A DNA stretch of 64,000 bases. Source: Saccopteryx bilineata. Its lineage: Eukaryota; Chordata; Mammalia; Chiroptera; Emballonuridae. A program made the translations under genes and the position numbers. The stretch is taken from contig NC_089492.1 of the NCBI RefSeq assembly GCF_036850765.1, forward strand, positions 102,195,022 through 102,259,021. The letters run 5' to 3'. Below the pieces are notes generated by a model, which was not told the origin of the DNA, searched no databases, and saw nothing but the letters and a program-made list of their open reading frames with translations. Positions 12,649 through 23,577 of the stretch are shown one piece after another (positions within the stretch are counted from its first letter, which is position 1; each line of letters starts with the position of its first letter).

Positions 12649-12661
12649 CCCCCCCCCCCCC
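12649..12661. repeat. Poly-C run (13 C)
   Basis: Thirteen uninterrupted C after TAACCTGA. Long C tracts are uncommon in mammalian DNA and tend to slip. Confidence 0.95.
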
Positions 12662-15083
12662 AAGCCCACTCCTACCTCCAGGCAGCAACTAGGACCCATA
12701 GATAGCAGAGACAGGGGAGGTTCTTTTAGGACTCCGGCACACAGAGCAGTTCCCTTCTGTTGCTGGCAGGTGCCCACTTCATCTGTGTTAATGGGGATTT
12801 GCAGTGTTGAGCTGCAGTGGATAGAAGTGTGTAGGTCTGTGGACTTCATAGTCAATTAAGTTTCCTGCTCATCTGAAAACTTCAGGCCAAGATAATCAAC
12901 TTGGGAAAGAAAAGAAGAGATTGGTTATTACTGTGAAGGACTTATACCAATGTTCTGTTAACTCTTTGGTTCAGGGTGGTGTGTAAATCTCTGCCAATTC
13001 TGAAGAAAGAATCGAGTGAGAGGCCAAGCTAGCACTTTCTCACTTAAGTAGAGAGAAAGTCCTGTGGCCACTCACAGGTTGTTGTTGTTTTTTTTTATTT
13101 TTCTCCAGCCTTCAGACCTTCTGTTTTACTTTGACAAAGATCAGAGAAATATCTAGTGAGTTAATGGAAATATAGAGAATGGTAGAGATGAGGTAGTGGA
13201 AAAAGTTTGATAAACAAAACACAGTAAGATAAAAAGACCCTGAGGTATAACTGCTGAACTCTCAATGAAAAATCTTAATGGTGGCATTTCAGACCCTCAG
13301 AGGAGCTAATGGATGGGGGTAGTAACATTTCGTCAGCCTCTTGAGTCATACTTCGTAGGTGCCTCTTCCACTCACAGTCAAGTCCCTAATGATGGGACAG
13401 AAGGCAAGTCTGACTTCCTGGAGTAAACTTGGGAAGGTAGCATGGCCCTGAAACACTTGGCTCTCTGTTTGCCTCCCATAGAGAAGTACTTTTCACTTTG
13501 AAGGGCTCTGCAACAATAAGAAGGAGGCAACAATTTTCTCAAATATTCTCCTTCTGGAGGGAGGGTAGAGAGGAATTAGCACAGCCACCTAACACAATAC
13601 ATTGATGCTCTTTGTGATTTTTTTTTTAAAAGAAACAAGAACAAAAAATATCTGTACAACAATATCACTTTTAACCAACCCCTAACGGGCTTTTTTAAGA
13701 CTTTCAAATGTGGGAGAGTGTTGATGTCAAAAACACATGTAGTCTCAGTATCTGAAAGTCTTGAGCTTCCTGCCTCTTCTCATCCTTGGAGTGTGTAGGT
13801 AGAAAGAGAGTGCGTAATCAACCAACTTCATATTGCTGAGAGAGTTTATACTGGAAGACTCTGCTATAACCTTTGTAATATGGAGTTTTTATGTACAGAA
13901 GAATTTTATAATCCAGCACACTCAAAGTACTGGGCCATACTATTTTCTAATCATTGCCATCGGTTTCTATGAAGGATCCAAGAAACAGCCTTACAAAGAA
14001 TATGCCTTCATTCTCAGCAGAACTTCTGTTGACTTGCTGTCCATCTCATGGATGTATGAGTTATATTCCTTCCTGGATGGCTTTACTGAAGGAAAACTTG
14101 GGGCTTTATTTTAGAAGTTAAGGGCATCTCTGGTCCCTCCCTTGAAAGTGTGATAGATGGTTGCTTCCCAGGACGGATGAACTAGAAACACCAAGGGATA
14201 GAAAAATGTTTGTAGGAATGCTGAATTTATGTGAAAGTATCCCAAAGGGTAAAATTTAGCCTGATACCAAGCAGAGGAGTTAAAATTCTGAGAGCTGAGT
14301 CTCCAGAAGGTTCCGAGAGAGGGGCTATTCCTTGGCAATGGTCTCAATGCCCCGGTGAGAGGCAAACAGGCTGGCCAGCTCTTGTGGATGGTTACCCAAA
14401 CCCAGATGTCTGAGACCATGGAGTAGCAATTCTGAGATGGCCAAGCTTTTCACTTCTCTTTCATCCAGATGTCTTCTGGGCGGTAGACATGACCTCTGAG
14501 GAGATTTGACAATTGTGTTAGTGGGGAAAAGTCAAAATAATAAAGAACCTCAAAAAGCAGTTCTGTTGCTAAGTGTGTACTGTGGGAGTGCTTTTTTCCT
14601 TGTTTTTTTTTTTTTTTTTCCTGACCTGGCTCTAATTATTTACAGAGATATCTGATTTACTCCAAATGACATGGTTTAGGTGTTAGTTCCATGAGGCTGG
14701 GTTTTGGAAGCAGCAGTTCAGACCATATTGCATTTTATTCCTTGAGTTTCTTTTATGGTGCTTTCTAATTAGGTTGAGAAATGAAAATCGTTTTGTTGTT
14801 TGCTTCCACACAAGTGTAAGTAACAGATATTTGGCTAGAGGGATAAGAGGATAGGGGGCGTTTAGAAGGGGACAATCAGGGCCGAATAATACTAGATAGT
14901 TATTTTCCTTCTTACGTAGATCCTCGCTGTATGAGTGGGCCAAAGAAACGGGCAGGGGAATGGACGTTGAGCAATATGCTGTCTTCCCTGTTTATCCAAA
15001 TTCTGTGTCTTTCACATACCAGACACAGGAAAACCCACCTCTGTCGCTAGGAACCAATCTGTCCCTTCTCAGAATATCTACAG
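12662..15083. other. No recognisable feature
   Basis: About 2.4 kb of unique-looking sequence. T-runs occur near 13090, 13620 and 14604-14620. Open frames reach 102 codons, with no recognisable protein and no clear repeat. Confidence 0.5.
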
Positions 15084-15097
15084 CAGTTATGGTCTTT

Positions 15098-15510
15098 TTT
15101 TTTTTTTTTAATTTTTCTGAAGCTGGAAACGGGGAGAGACAGTCAGACAGACTCCCGCATGCACCCGACGGGGATCCACCCGGCACGCCCACCAGGGGCG
15201 ATGCTCTGCCCACCAGGGGCGACGCTCTGCCCACCAGGGGGTGATGCTCTGCCCCTTCGGGGCGTCGCTCTGTCTCGACCAGAGCCACTGTAGCGTCTGG
15301 GGCAGAGGCCAAGGAGCCATCCCCAGCGCCCGGGCCATCTTTGCTCCAATGGAGCCTTGGCTGCAGGAGGGGAAGAGAGAGACAGAGAGGAAGGAGGGGG
15401 TGGGGGTGGAGAAGCAAATGGGCGCCTCTCCTATGTGCCCTGGCCGGGAATCGAACCCGGGTCCCCCGCATGCCAGGCCGACGCTCTACTGCTGAGCCAA
15501 CCAGCCAGGA
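15098..15510 (-). mobile_element. Rhin-1-like tRNA-derived SINE, antisense, young
   Basis: Read on the minus strand, the element starts with a tRNA-like head: GGCTCAGCAGTAGAGCGTCG as the A-box region and GGTTCGATTCCCGG as a near-perfect B box. A pyrimidine-rich body, a tRNA-unrelated middle and a CTTCAGAAAAATT tail follow. The insertion is framed by a perfect 14 bp target-site duplication CAGTTATGGTCTTT at 15084-15097 and 15511-15524, the mark of L1-driven retroposition. The internal ~22 bp module (GCCCACCAGGGGCGATGCTC type) is present three times plus one diverged copy. The intact TSD and B box suggest a recent insertion. All open frames here belong to the repeat. Confidence 0.92.
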
Positions 15511-15524
15511 CAGTTATGGTCTTT

Positions 15525-16376
15525 ATCATGCCGTTTAACACAAAGTTTACCTCTTTTTATTGACTACTGTTTCTTTATCCAAATGTTGTATGTCCCCTTA
15601 GCGGTAGGTTCCTGGTGGCCTGGAGCTGATTGGACATCTTTCTATGTCCAGTTTGCCAGGACAGGGCTTAGCCACAGGCCTGTATTGATCAGCAGGTTGT
15701 CCTGCTATTGACACATTCATCTCACCCAACTCTGGTTTCAGTGTTTGGCAGATTCTGGGCAATCTTGGCTTCAGAGCTGGGCGGGGTGGGGAACAAGATG
15801 TAAGTGATTTGTTCCCATTTATCGCTGAACTGAACAATCAATCCAAATTTAAAAATCGCTAATCAGATTAGCTCATTTTTAGTCACCTGGAGTCTGGCTG
15901 GGTTTGTTCTGTGCGGGAGCCAGCAGGGCCCAACCGTGGCACTGGCTTCCTTTGTAACACTCTTGACGAAGGTCTTTTCATCCTCGCCCACCTTGCGCCT
16001 CAGAAACTGTGAGTCAAGCCATGTTTCAAGGAGCTTTTTTCTTCTTCCTCCTTGCAGGTACTTTTCAGTTGCCATTTTCTCTTTCATCCCTTTTGTGAGG
16101 TTGTATGGCTTCACAATCAGGCTGCCTCCCCTCGGCAGGACTGGGAGGAGTGTGCACATGTGTGTGTATGTCTTCACTTGTGTGTGTGCCCATGCATTTG
16201 TATATATGTGTATACATGTATACAGACACACCTGTGTGTGCAAGCATGTGTGGGTGTCTGTGTGTGTATCTGACTGTAATACGTGTGTACACAGTCATGT
16301 ACAATTGTTAGTGAGTAGCTCCTGGATGACTGACGTGACATCTGAGTAGGATCTCGGGCCCCAACAAAAACACAGC
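15525..16376. other. Unique sequence with a TG-rich tract (about 16155-16300)
   Basis: A degenerate (TG)n-rich tract (TGTGTGTGTATGTCTTCAC, later ATATATGTGTATACATG) spans about 16155-16300. The rest is unremarkable. The Val/Cys-rich or His/Thr-rich open frames in this area are translations of the dinucleotide tract. Confidence 0.6.
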
Positions 16377-16401
16377 TTTTTTTTTTTTTTTTTTTTTTTT
16401 T
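16377..16401. repeat. Poly-T run (25 T)
   Basis: Twenty-five uninterrupted T. It could be the reversed poly-A tail of a lost retroposon, but I see no recognisable body to its right. Confidence 0.9.
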
Positions 16402-16565
16402 AAATTCACCGACTAGTTTATTTCTCACTGGCGTTAAGTTTGTTTAGCCTGTGCTGCAGAATCGTGGCAGGATTCTGTTTCATGGGTTTGTAAATTTTGT
16501 CTCTTTCCTGATCTTTAGCCAGTTGGCTTTTGGCCTGAAATTTGTACTCTATGCTCATGGATTTT

Positions 16566-16929
16566 TTTTTTTTTTTGTATTTTTGTATTTTTCTGAAGCT
16601 GGAAACAGGGAGAGACAGTCAGACAGACTCCCGCATACGCTCGACCAGGATCCACCCGGCACGCCCACCAGGGGCGAAGCTCTGCCCACCAGGGGGCGAT
16701 GCTCTGCCCCTCCGGGGGCGTTGCTAAGGAGCCATCCCCAGCGCCCAGGGCCATCTTTGCTCCAATGGAGCCTTGGCTGCAGGAGGGGAAGAGAGAGACA
16801 GAGAGGAAGGAGAGGGGGAGGGGTGGAGAAGCAGATGGGCACTTCTCCTGTGTGCCCTGGCCGGGAATCGAACCCAGGACTTCTGCACACCAGGCCGACG
16901 CTCTACCGCTGAGCCAACCGGCCAGGGCC
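16566..16929 (-). mobile_element. Rhin-1-like tRNA-derived SINE, antisense, internally deleted
   Basis: Same design and orientation as the copy at 15098. Its target-site duplication is TGCTCATGGATTTT (16552-16565) against TGCTCACGTATTTT (16930-16943), two mismatches in 14. The B box GGTTCGATTCCCGG is intact on the minus strand. It has two internal modules and lacks roughly 45 bases of the body: GGGGGCGTTGCT jumps straight to AAGGAGCCATCC. The tail carries a duplicated TATTTTTG unit at 16577-16595. Confidence 0.92.
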
Positions 16930-16943
16930 TGCTCACGTATTTT

Positions 16944-19189
16944 GATGTGCTTTGCCACGTAGGGTCATCCCTAGGGCCTGGGATCAATCTGATATAGATT
17001 AATCTGTGGGTGTTTTAGCCTTTGCCGAATGTGTGCCTGTCTCCAGATCCTCACATTCCAGCACCCTGGATAAAGCTGTAGGAGAAAGGGGAGGGGTAGA
17101 CAGTGTGTACCGTCCCAATCTCCATGGTTCTTTGTTCCTGCCAGGCTGCAGCAGGCACAGACACACTGCAGGCTGTCACTCAGTCACGCACATCTATGTT
17201 CCTGGATGCCCAAGTGAATGTTCATGCACGACCGCCTCAAAGGATTAGCAATTCCGAAAGCAGTAGTTCTGAAACGTTCTCCTTCCTTTATGCCCGTGGC
17301 TCTCCTATCCTTTCTCTTCGGTGGTTCTTGTAGAGGGGATGCCTGGTGTTGGCTTGGGGGTAAGCTCGATCCTGCTCTCATGACTGCTGTGTCAGCGATG
17401 AGCGATGTTCCATGCCCTCCCCCTTTGAGGAATTGCTTCTCTTGCCTGAGGTCAAGCACTGTGCAGTCAGGCGTGACCTGGAATTACTATCCAGATGCAT
17501 TGGGAAGGTGGAAATCCTGCTTCCTTTGTCTGGAAAATACAACACTGTCTGTGGCTTATTTTAGGGACATGATGTCGTTCTTCTGTTTCCAAAGTTTGAG
17601 TATTGCCCAAGTGTTTCACATTCATGTAGGTTGTAGCGTCTGAGTTCTATTCACACCTACGTAGATTGGCAGCATTTGGGATATGTTCTGAGTCGTCAGA
17701 TGCATGGCATCCCTTCTGCAATGCTGCCGGGCCTGGACGAAGTATGAGTTACTGTTCTCCCAGCCAGCTGAAGATTGCTCGAGCTCCATACCTTCGCAGG
17801 AGCACCAGGCTGCCGCAGCCACGGTCCCACCCCCAAACCCACAAAAATACCCTGTGATTTAGGCAGGCCGTAGTTATGGTTATCTTTACTGCATAGGTGG
17901 ATGATGAAATTGAGACAGCAAGAGGCTCAGGGGCTGAAATGCCAGCTCTCCAACCGCACCCTCTCCCATGACCTGTAGGTCAGCAGGATCGGCCCCATCC
18001 GCAGAAAATTATTTCTTCCTTCCTAAAAATCCAGGCTGCTTCTTGCTATGTGGAGACAATGAAATCCTTTACCAAGGGTGAAAAAGACCAACTAAATCAA
18101 AACAAACACGGGCTTTTTTTTACACTTTTCTTAGGAAGTCATTAAGGAATTATTGAGCTGATTAATGAGGGTGGAAAATATTTAAGTTTGGGCATTGTTT
18201 AGGCTGGGCAGTTTGAGTGCATTAGATACTGACTCTTGGAAAGCTCGGTGCTATTCTTGCTAAGTGTCCACTTAGCCCTGGCGTGCTGCAGGCCTGGGCC
18301 AGCTGACCCCCAGATTCAGTGACGACGAGGGTCCAGTGTTTGGGAGGCCTGTTGGTGAGCAGAGAGGAGGCTGTGGGTGAGTGTGCTCGTTTCAGACCTC
18401 CCCAGGCTGACATTCTTTTTTGTCTTGTGTTGGCAAAGATGGAGGGTTTGGAAGCTGAAGGGAAAACACAGGCAAGGACTCAGAAGGAAGGCTGAGTGGA
18501 AAGGACCAGGCAGGATCTTTTCACACAGGGCTTGCATTAAGGAGCTCCTGTTTCCTGGCAGATGCTGCTAGCAGTGGGCTGGGGAAGAGCCGCTCAGACA
18601 GTTAATGAGAGGTTCCTTCTCCCGGGTGCTGCCGCCTCCCTCCCCAGAGAGATGGGGAACCTGCTGGCCCCACGCTGACCTCTCCCCGCGGTGGCCGGCT
18701 ACTCGGAGGTGAGGCCCAGGGCAGCACGGGCCCCGCGGCCCAGGTCTTTCCTCCTTTTGAGAGCTGCCCTCTGTGACATCCACTGAATCCCATCCATCTT
18801 CCCCTTCCTCCTCCTTTGTCTTGTTTCAGAACTTTTGTTCCGGTTTCGCTCTTGCCTAAGACACAAGGGAAGTGGAGCGGCTCCATGGGGTGATTCTGTA
18901 AGTGTGTGTTGTGGGGAGCTGCCAGGGTCAGGACAGGCAGGCTGTGCCCCTTCCTCCCCACATGCACTCAGTCCATTTCTGCTCCCCCACCCCCCAGAAA
19001 CCTTTAGCAAGGGTCCCGAGTCTTGACAGGCTACTCAGACAGAGAGAAAGAGAGTGGAGCTAGGACCTTCTGTGTAACTCCAGCTCCCCGAATGGCAGCT
19101 CAGTTGTTGCCATGAGGACCAAACCACAGGCCTCTATCCTTCAAAAGCACATGGTGAAAGGGTGGAGGGACTGAAAGTGGAGGGGAACC
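16944..19189. other. No recognisable feature
   Basis: About 2.2 kb, becoming GC-richer toward 18.5-19.0 kb. Open frames reach 141 codons (17218-17643) without recognisable domains. An AT-rich patch at 18060-18200 contains AAACAAACAC and TGATTAATGAG, which resemble forkhead and homeodomain sites, but the evidence is slight. Confidence 0.45.
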
Positions 19190-19345
19190 ACTCCTCATAT
19201 TATATTGTACTCTGAGTAGCTATTGGAAATGTGACTGTCCGCATTTGACAGAAGGAGAAACTGAGGCTGAGAGAGATTGTTCAGCCAGGGTAAGCAGGCA
19301 GTTTGGGTGGTAAAGTCAGAGTTAGCACTGGCATATGCTGGTGCC
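19190..19345 (-). mobile_element. MIR SINE, antisense
   Basis: CATTTGACAGAAGGAGAAAC followed by TGAGGCTGAGAGAGATTGTT is the reversed MIR core. The remainder is diverged. Confidence 0.65.
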
Positions 19346-19604
19346 TAATCTAGTGCTTCTTCATGAAGTTGGAAACAAAGGAAAAGCAAGGGGTGTCGGA
19401 GTAACTGCAGGAGAACGGGAAACAGAGAGTCATGGGAATGAGCAAAGGGAAGTCGTAGAACCTAGAGAGTTTTAGGAGCTGGTGAGAGATATTCTCATGC
19501 CGCCCTCAACAGTCACAGTGGGAAGGAAATGCAGTAGATACATCTGCCAATAAACACACATTTTGTTAGCTTGCCCTGTTATTTCTTAATCACTTTCACT
19601 AGTC

Positions 19605-19745
19605 ACTTAAAAAGAAAAGCTTGTTGATCACCTTCTGGGCACCCTCTCTGGTGGGCGCTTTGGGGACACTTAGACTGAGGAGAGATGGGCTCTCCCTTCA
19701 GGGAGCTTGCAGCCTTTGCTGGACCAACATGCCTGGAAAGGTTAA
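19605..19745 (-). mobile_element. L2 3'-end remnant, antisense
   Basis: CTTCTGGGCACCCTCTCTGG, GCGCTTTGGGGACACTTAG and TTCAGGGAGCTTGCAGCC follow the reversed L2 terminal consensus (end, then the 'gave rise to a tissue' type CCTCATGGAGCTTACAG phrase). The match is diverged. Confidence 0.5.
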
Positions 19746-20159
19746 GTCAGTAGCAAAAGGTTGTTGACTGAAGAAACATGGGGTGAGCATCTGCCTTGTG
19801 CTCGGCACCATTTGGACTCAAGTCGTGGGTTCTGAGGAACAGACTCTGAGTGGGGAAGGCGACAGGGAGGGTGTTTCAGGGAGGGGGAGCACGAGCTGAA
19901 GAAGGTGGCCCCTTCGTCCTTTGTGTGGAAAGGAGCTGAGAAGGGCAAAGTGAGCAGCGCTGCGGCCGTGGTCCGAGACTGTCTTCTGCCCCGGGACACC
20001 CTGCCGAGTGCCCCGTCTGCTAGGTGTTTAGACCCAAGCTCACTGAGTGGAGTGGTGTTGGCAGGTGGCCGGGTGAAGTACTGGAGGGTTGGAAATGAGG
20101 GAGTGGCAGACAAAGGACACCTGGGTCTGGGCTTGCTCCCGGCCAGCTGTGTGACTTAG

Positions 20160-20310
20160 GTGAAGATGATGATGAAGGTAGCAATAGTCGCCACTCATTG
20201 TGCTTAGCCTGTCCTAAGCGCGTTACAGATGCCACCCTCCTGGTCATCACAGAAGCTGTATGGGGGACATGTGTCATTACCCTTTTTGTGCAGATGAGGA
20301 AGCGGAAGCT
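20160..20310 (-). mobile_element. MIR SINE, antisense
   Basis: TAGCAATAGTCGCCACTCAT, GCCTGTCCTAAGCGCGTTAC, GGTCATCACAGAAGCTGTAT and GTGCAGATGAGGAAGC preserve the reversed MIR order from its 3' end to the core. Confidence 0.75.
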
Positions 20311-20395
20311 CACAGAACTCAGGGGCACTGGGGTGGGTTCCTGACTCCCAAGACCTTGTGCTAGTGATTCAGGCCCACCACCTCCAGTTATCACT

Positions 20396-20410
20396 CCCCC
20401 CCCCCCCCCC
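20396..20410. repeat. Poly-C run (15 C)
   Basis: Fifteen uninterrupted C, the longest of four C/G runs of 11 or more in this window. Confidence 0.95.
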
Positions 20411-20559
20411 AGGCCTTGTTTCTCTCCCCTGTAAGATTAAGACTTGAGTGAGCAGGTTGCTTGGGCCCCTGTTGGCATGATCTTTCTTGAATTTTACAGA
20501 AGGGGTGCACCCAAGTAGACAAAGGCTTTTGGGAATGGTGGCGTTTCAGAAATGACAGG

Positions 20560-21185
20560 GAGGAGACCTGGTGGCTGAGCCCCTGCATGCCCGCAGCAGC
20601 CGAAGCGGAGGACTGGTTTCTCAGCTCCTGTCTCCCCTCATCACCTGGAGCGTGCTGCCCTGCGGGGAGCCCCTGGGGGAGCCTGGGGCTCTTAGACCCA
20701 GGGCCACCAGTCCCTGGGGGCAGGAGCAAGTACACTGGGGTGGAGTGCCCGAGGCACCCGGTTTGCCAGGTCCTTAGCATCATCCTCCCTGCAGAGCGCT
20801 GCTCCATCAGAGCTGTCTGCTGCTGTCATCCACGCAGCGGCTGCCTGCCACATCAGGTTAGAAATAGCAACTGCCTGCTGGGCCCCGGAGCCCTGCCCTC
20901 TGCTGTCTGCCACTCCTCTGGGGGACGCGTCTGTGCTGCCCCGGTTGATGGGGCTCCGTGGGAGGGGCAGAGGGCAGAGGGAGGCCTGGCAGCTCCAGGG
21001 CTGGCCCTAGCTGGGGAGCCTGGGGGTGACCACCCTGTAGTCAGGGCCTGCAACGGGCTCTCCGCCTCAAGGCACTCTCTCCCTCGGTACCTGCTTCCCG
21101 AGCCGAGGGAAGGTGATGTGACGCTGGCCTGGCAGGGTGGCTCACTAGCATCTGCAGAGCCCAGCTTGCCCCTGTGGAGCTGAGT
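20560..21185. other. GC-rich stretch with a 198-codon open frame
   Basis: About 625 bases, clearly GC-rich but with CpG still depleted by my rough count (about 20 CpG), so it is not a canonical CpG island. A plus-strand frame stays open over 20587-21183, and opposing frames are also open. That pattern is typical of low stop-codon density in GC-rich DNA. The translation is rich in Pro, Gly, Ala and Ser with no recognised domain. It could be an exon of an unrecognised transcript, but nothing beyond openness supports that. Confidence 0.35.
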
Positions 21186-21904
21186 TGTGGACATAGGGTG
21201 GGGCCGAATCATGGCAGGACCTGTACTGGCAGCCTCGGCAGCCTCAGGGGTTGAATGCCACTTCTTCTTTCTCCTCACTGAATTTCACTGAATGTCCTGC
21301 CCCCGTCCCTCCTGTCTTCTTTCCATTATCCCAAAGCACTCTGTACTCCTTCTCCCCCTCATGGTTATCTGCCTTGGGGAGAGCTGAATGTTAGGAGAGA
21401 GGCATGCGTTTTGTGTGACCATACAGAGCAGGGCAAGATAAGAAGTGACTTGTCACCACACGGTGTTCTGAAGCCACAGGCCCACGGTCACAGACAGGCC
21501 TTGGCTTCTGGGACTGTACACCCCCCATCGCTGCCACCTGACAGATGAAACAAGCCAGGACATCCAGTCCCCCTGACTCTGACTCCTTTCTGGCGGGGCC
21601 TGCCCAGGCTGCGGACCCCTGGAGCCGATGCACCCTTTCCACGTGCTGCGAACACCAGCCCTCTTCCTCCCGGTCCTGAGACCAACTGTCTCCAAGTCCA
21701 GGGTGTCACGGGGACCCAGGCACAGTGACAGGGTCCTAGCAGGGTGTAGCGAAGGAAGTTGTTTTTATTAATGGTAAACAGGATAGTCAAACAACAATAA
21801 CAGTGTAAACACTTTTTAGTTATTTACAAGTGGGTTTATCTGCATTCTGGATAATCTATAGCTTTATTCCCAAGATGGGCTTGGTTACCAAAGGGGGTTA
21901 GCAG
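21186..21904. other. No recognisable feature
   Basis: About 720 bases. Open frames of 80-100 codons run on the minus strand through moderately GC-rich DNA, with no repeat family seen. Confidence 0.45.
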
Positions 21905-22080
21905 TAAGAAAGGAACTAAGATTTATTGAGGCTGTACCATGTGCCAGGCATTATGACAGGTACTTTGTGTCATTGTCCCCAAACCTCACCTGTCCATGTT
22001 TTTATACCATTTGCTCAAGAGGAACTAAGCCTCATGAACTTTAAATAAGTCATGCCTAGTCATATGCTACAAAAGTGTCT
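21905..22080 (-). mobile_element. MIR SINE, antisense
   Basis: AAGATTTATTGAGGCTGTAC, CATGTGCCAGGCATTATGAC, GGTACTTTGTGTCATTG and AGGAACTAAGCCTCATGAAC follow the reversed MIR consensus. Confidence 0.75.
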
Positions 22081-22139
22081 TAGCCAAGCCCCTGACGGTT
22101 CTGTCTGGCTCCAGGGGTTGCTGTCTTCCCACCCTGTAA

Positions 22140-22185
22140 GTGTGTCAATATGTGTGTGTGTACATGTGCGTGTGTGTACATGAGA
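22140..22185. repeat. Short TG-rich microsatellite
   Basis: Interrupted (TG)n: TATGTGTGTGTGTACATGTG followed by CGTGTGTGTACATGAGA. Confidence 0.8.
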
Positions 22186-22469
22186 CCAGACACGTGGAAA
22201 GATGGCCTCCGTGCTGACTGTCACCCTCCCCTTTGTGCAGGGCTCATGGGATTTGAGGCTCCCAAACTTCCTCCAACAGCAAGTTTTTTCTTTATTCTCT
22301 GAGTTTCTGGGGCGTTTTAGATGGAAGTGGCCCCAAACATTTCCATATAGTTGTTGTTTTCTACTTATTTTCATACCTGCCTGGACTATGGAAAGGGGGT
22401 GTTGAAACTACTACCAACTGGGAAATTGAGGATCAAAAAAGTAAATCAATCCAGAGTCTGACCCCTTCT

Positions 22470-23125
22470 CTGCATTTGTGCCACCTCTGTCTGAACATCC
22501 GCAGTGCTGTCTCCTGCCACGATGATGGCAGTGGCCTCCTGCTTGGCCTCTCTGCTTCCATCCTTGCTATCTCCTCACTGTCCCTGCCAGCGTGATCTTC
22601 AGATGATGTTATTCCTATGTTTGAAATCCCATGATGAGTCCTCCTCATGGCAAAACCAAAATCCTTATAGCAGCCTACAAGGTCCTGCATGGTCTGCACC
22701 CAATCCCCACCTCTCTGTCTTATTTTGCATTTTTTCTCTCCCAACTCATTCAGCTGGTCTTCCTGCTTCTCCTTGAACAAACCAGGCACTTCCTTGGCTT
22801 TGCGTTAGCTATTCTCTCTGCCCAGAGGACTGCTGATATCTGAATCTCTCCCTTTAAGTCTCTGCTCCAATGACCCCTTCATGAGGCTTGTCTTGAACAT
22901 CCACTTCCCCCATCCTGACACTCCTCACCTTGCTCTATCTATTCTTTTGTCCAGAGCACTTATCACATTCTACAGCATCATATAATTTACTTTATTTACA
23001 GCTAGCATGTCGACTTTATAAGGTCAGTGATTTTTCCACCATGTCTGTTTACTATGTATCCCAAATACCTAGAACAGTGCCTGACACATAGTAGGCACTT
23101 CAATAAATAGTTGATGAAGGAAGGA
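22470..23125 (+). mobile_element. L2 LINE 3' portion, sense (long copy)
   Basis: About 650 bases in consensus order: GGCCTCCTGCTTGGCCTCTC, AAATCCTTATAGCAGCCTAC, AGGTCCTGCATGGTCTGCAC, TTTAAGTCTCTGCTCCAATG, AGAGCACTTATCACATTCTA and ACAGTGCCTGACACATAGTA followed by CTTCAATAAATAGTTG. It lies beyond the reverse transcriptase domain (3' tail region). Open frames of 70-118 codons on both strands are coincidental. Confidence 0.88.
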
Positions 23126-23183
23126 AATAGCGTATCAGGCCAGTGAGGGACTCATGACTAGAACCTGGTGTTTTACTTACTTT

Positions 23184-23536
23184 TTTATTTTTATTTTTCT
23201 TAAGTGAGAAGGGGGAGGCAGAGAGACTCCCACATGTGCCCCGACCTGGATCTACCCAGTCAGCCCCCTATGGGGCAATGCTCTGCCCATCTGGGACAGC
23301 TCCTCCGTTGCTCAGAATAAAGCTATTTTAGTGCCTGAGGTGAGGCCACGGAGCCATCCTCAGTGCCTGGGGCAACTTGCTGCAGGAGGAGAAGAGAGAG
23401 GTAGAAAGAGAGAAAGGAGAGAGGGAGGACTGGAGAAGCAGATGGTTGCTTCTTCTGTGTGCCCTGATTGGGAATTGAACCCAGGACTTCCACATGTAGG
23501 GCCGATGTTCTACCACTGAACCAACTATCCAGGGTC
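23184..23536 (-). mobile_element. Older Rhin-1-like SINE, antisense
   Basis: The minus-strand head shows a B box GGTTCAATTCCC and the terminal TCCTGAACC-like sequence has decayed to ACCCTGGATAGTTGG. The body keeps TGCAGGAGGAGAAGAG and CATCCTCAGTGCC. The target-site duplication ACTTACTTT lies at 23175-23183 and 23537-23545. It is clearly more diverged than the 15098 and 16566 copies and carries a body variant (TTGCTCAGAATAAAGC) shared with the copy at 32541. Confidence 0.85.
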
Positions 23537-23577
23537 ACTTACTTTCAAATAAGGAACCCCCACTCCCCAAGTGTTTT

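Noticed and set aside
15098..15510. Several overlapping open frames of 65-159 codons, with look-alikes at 16451-16958, 30263-30730, 55785-56187 and 60471-61055
   Set aside because: All are translations of the same long tRNA-derived SINE in different copies and frames. Recurrence is due to the repeat, not to a protein family.
16052..16428. Cys/Val- or His/Thr-rich peptides
   Set aside because: Translations of the TG-rich tract on either strand.
20560..21185. CpG island
   Set aside because: GC is high but CpG count by eye (about 20 in over 600 bases) is well below the usual island ratio.
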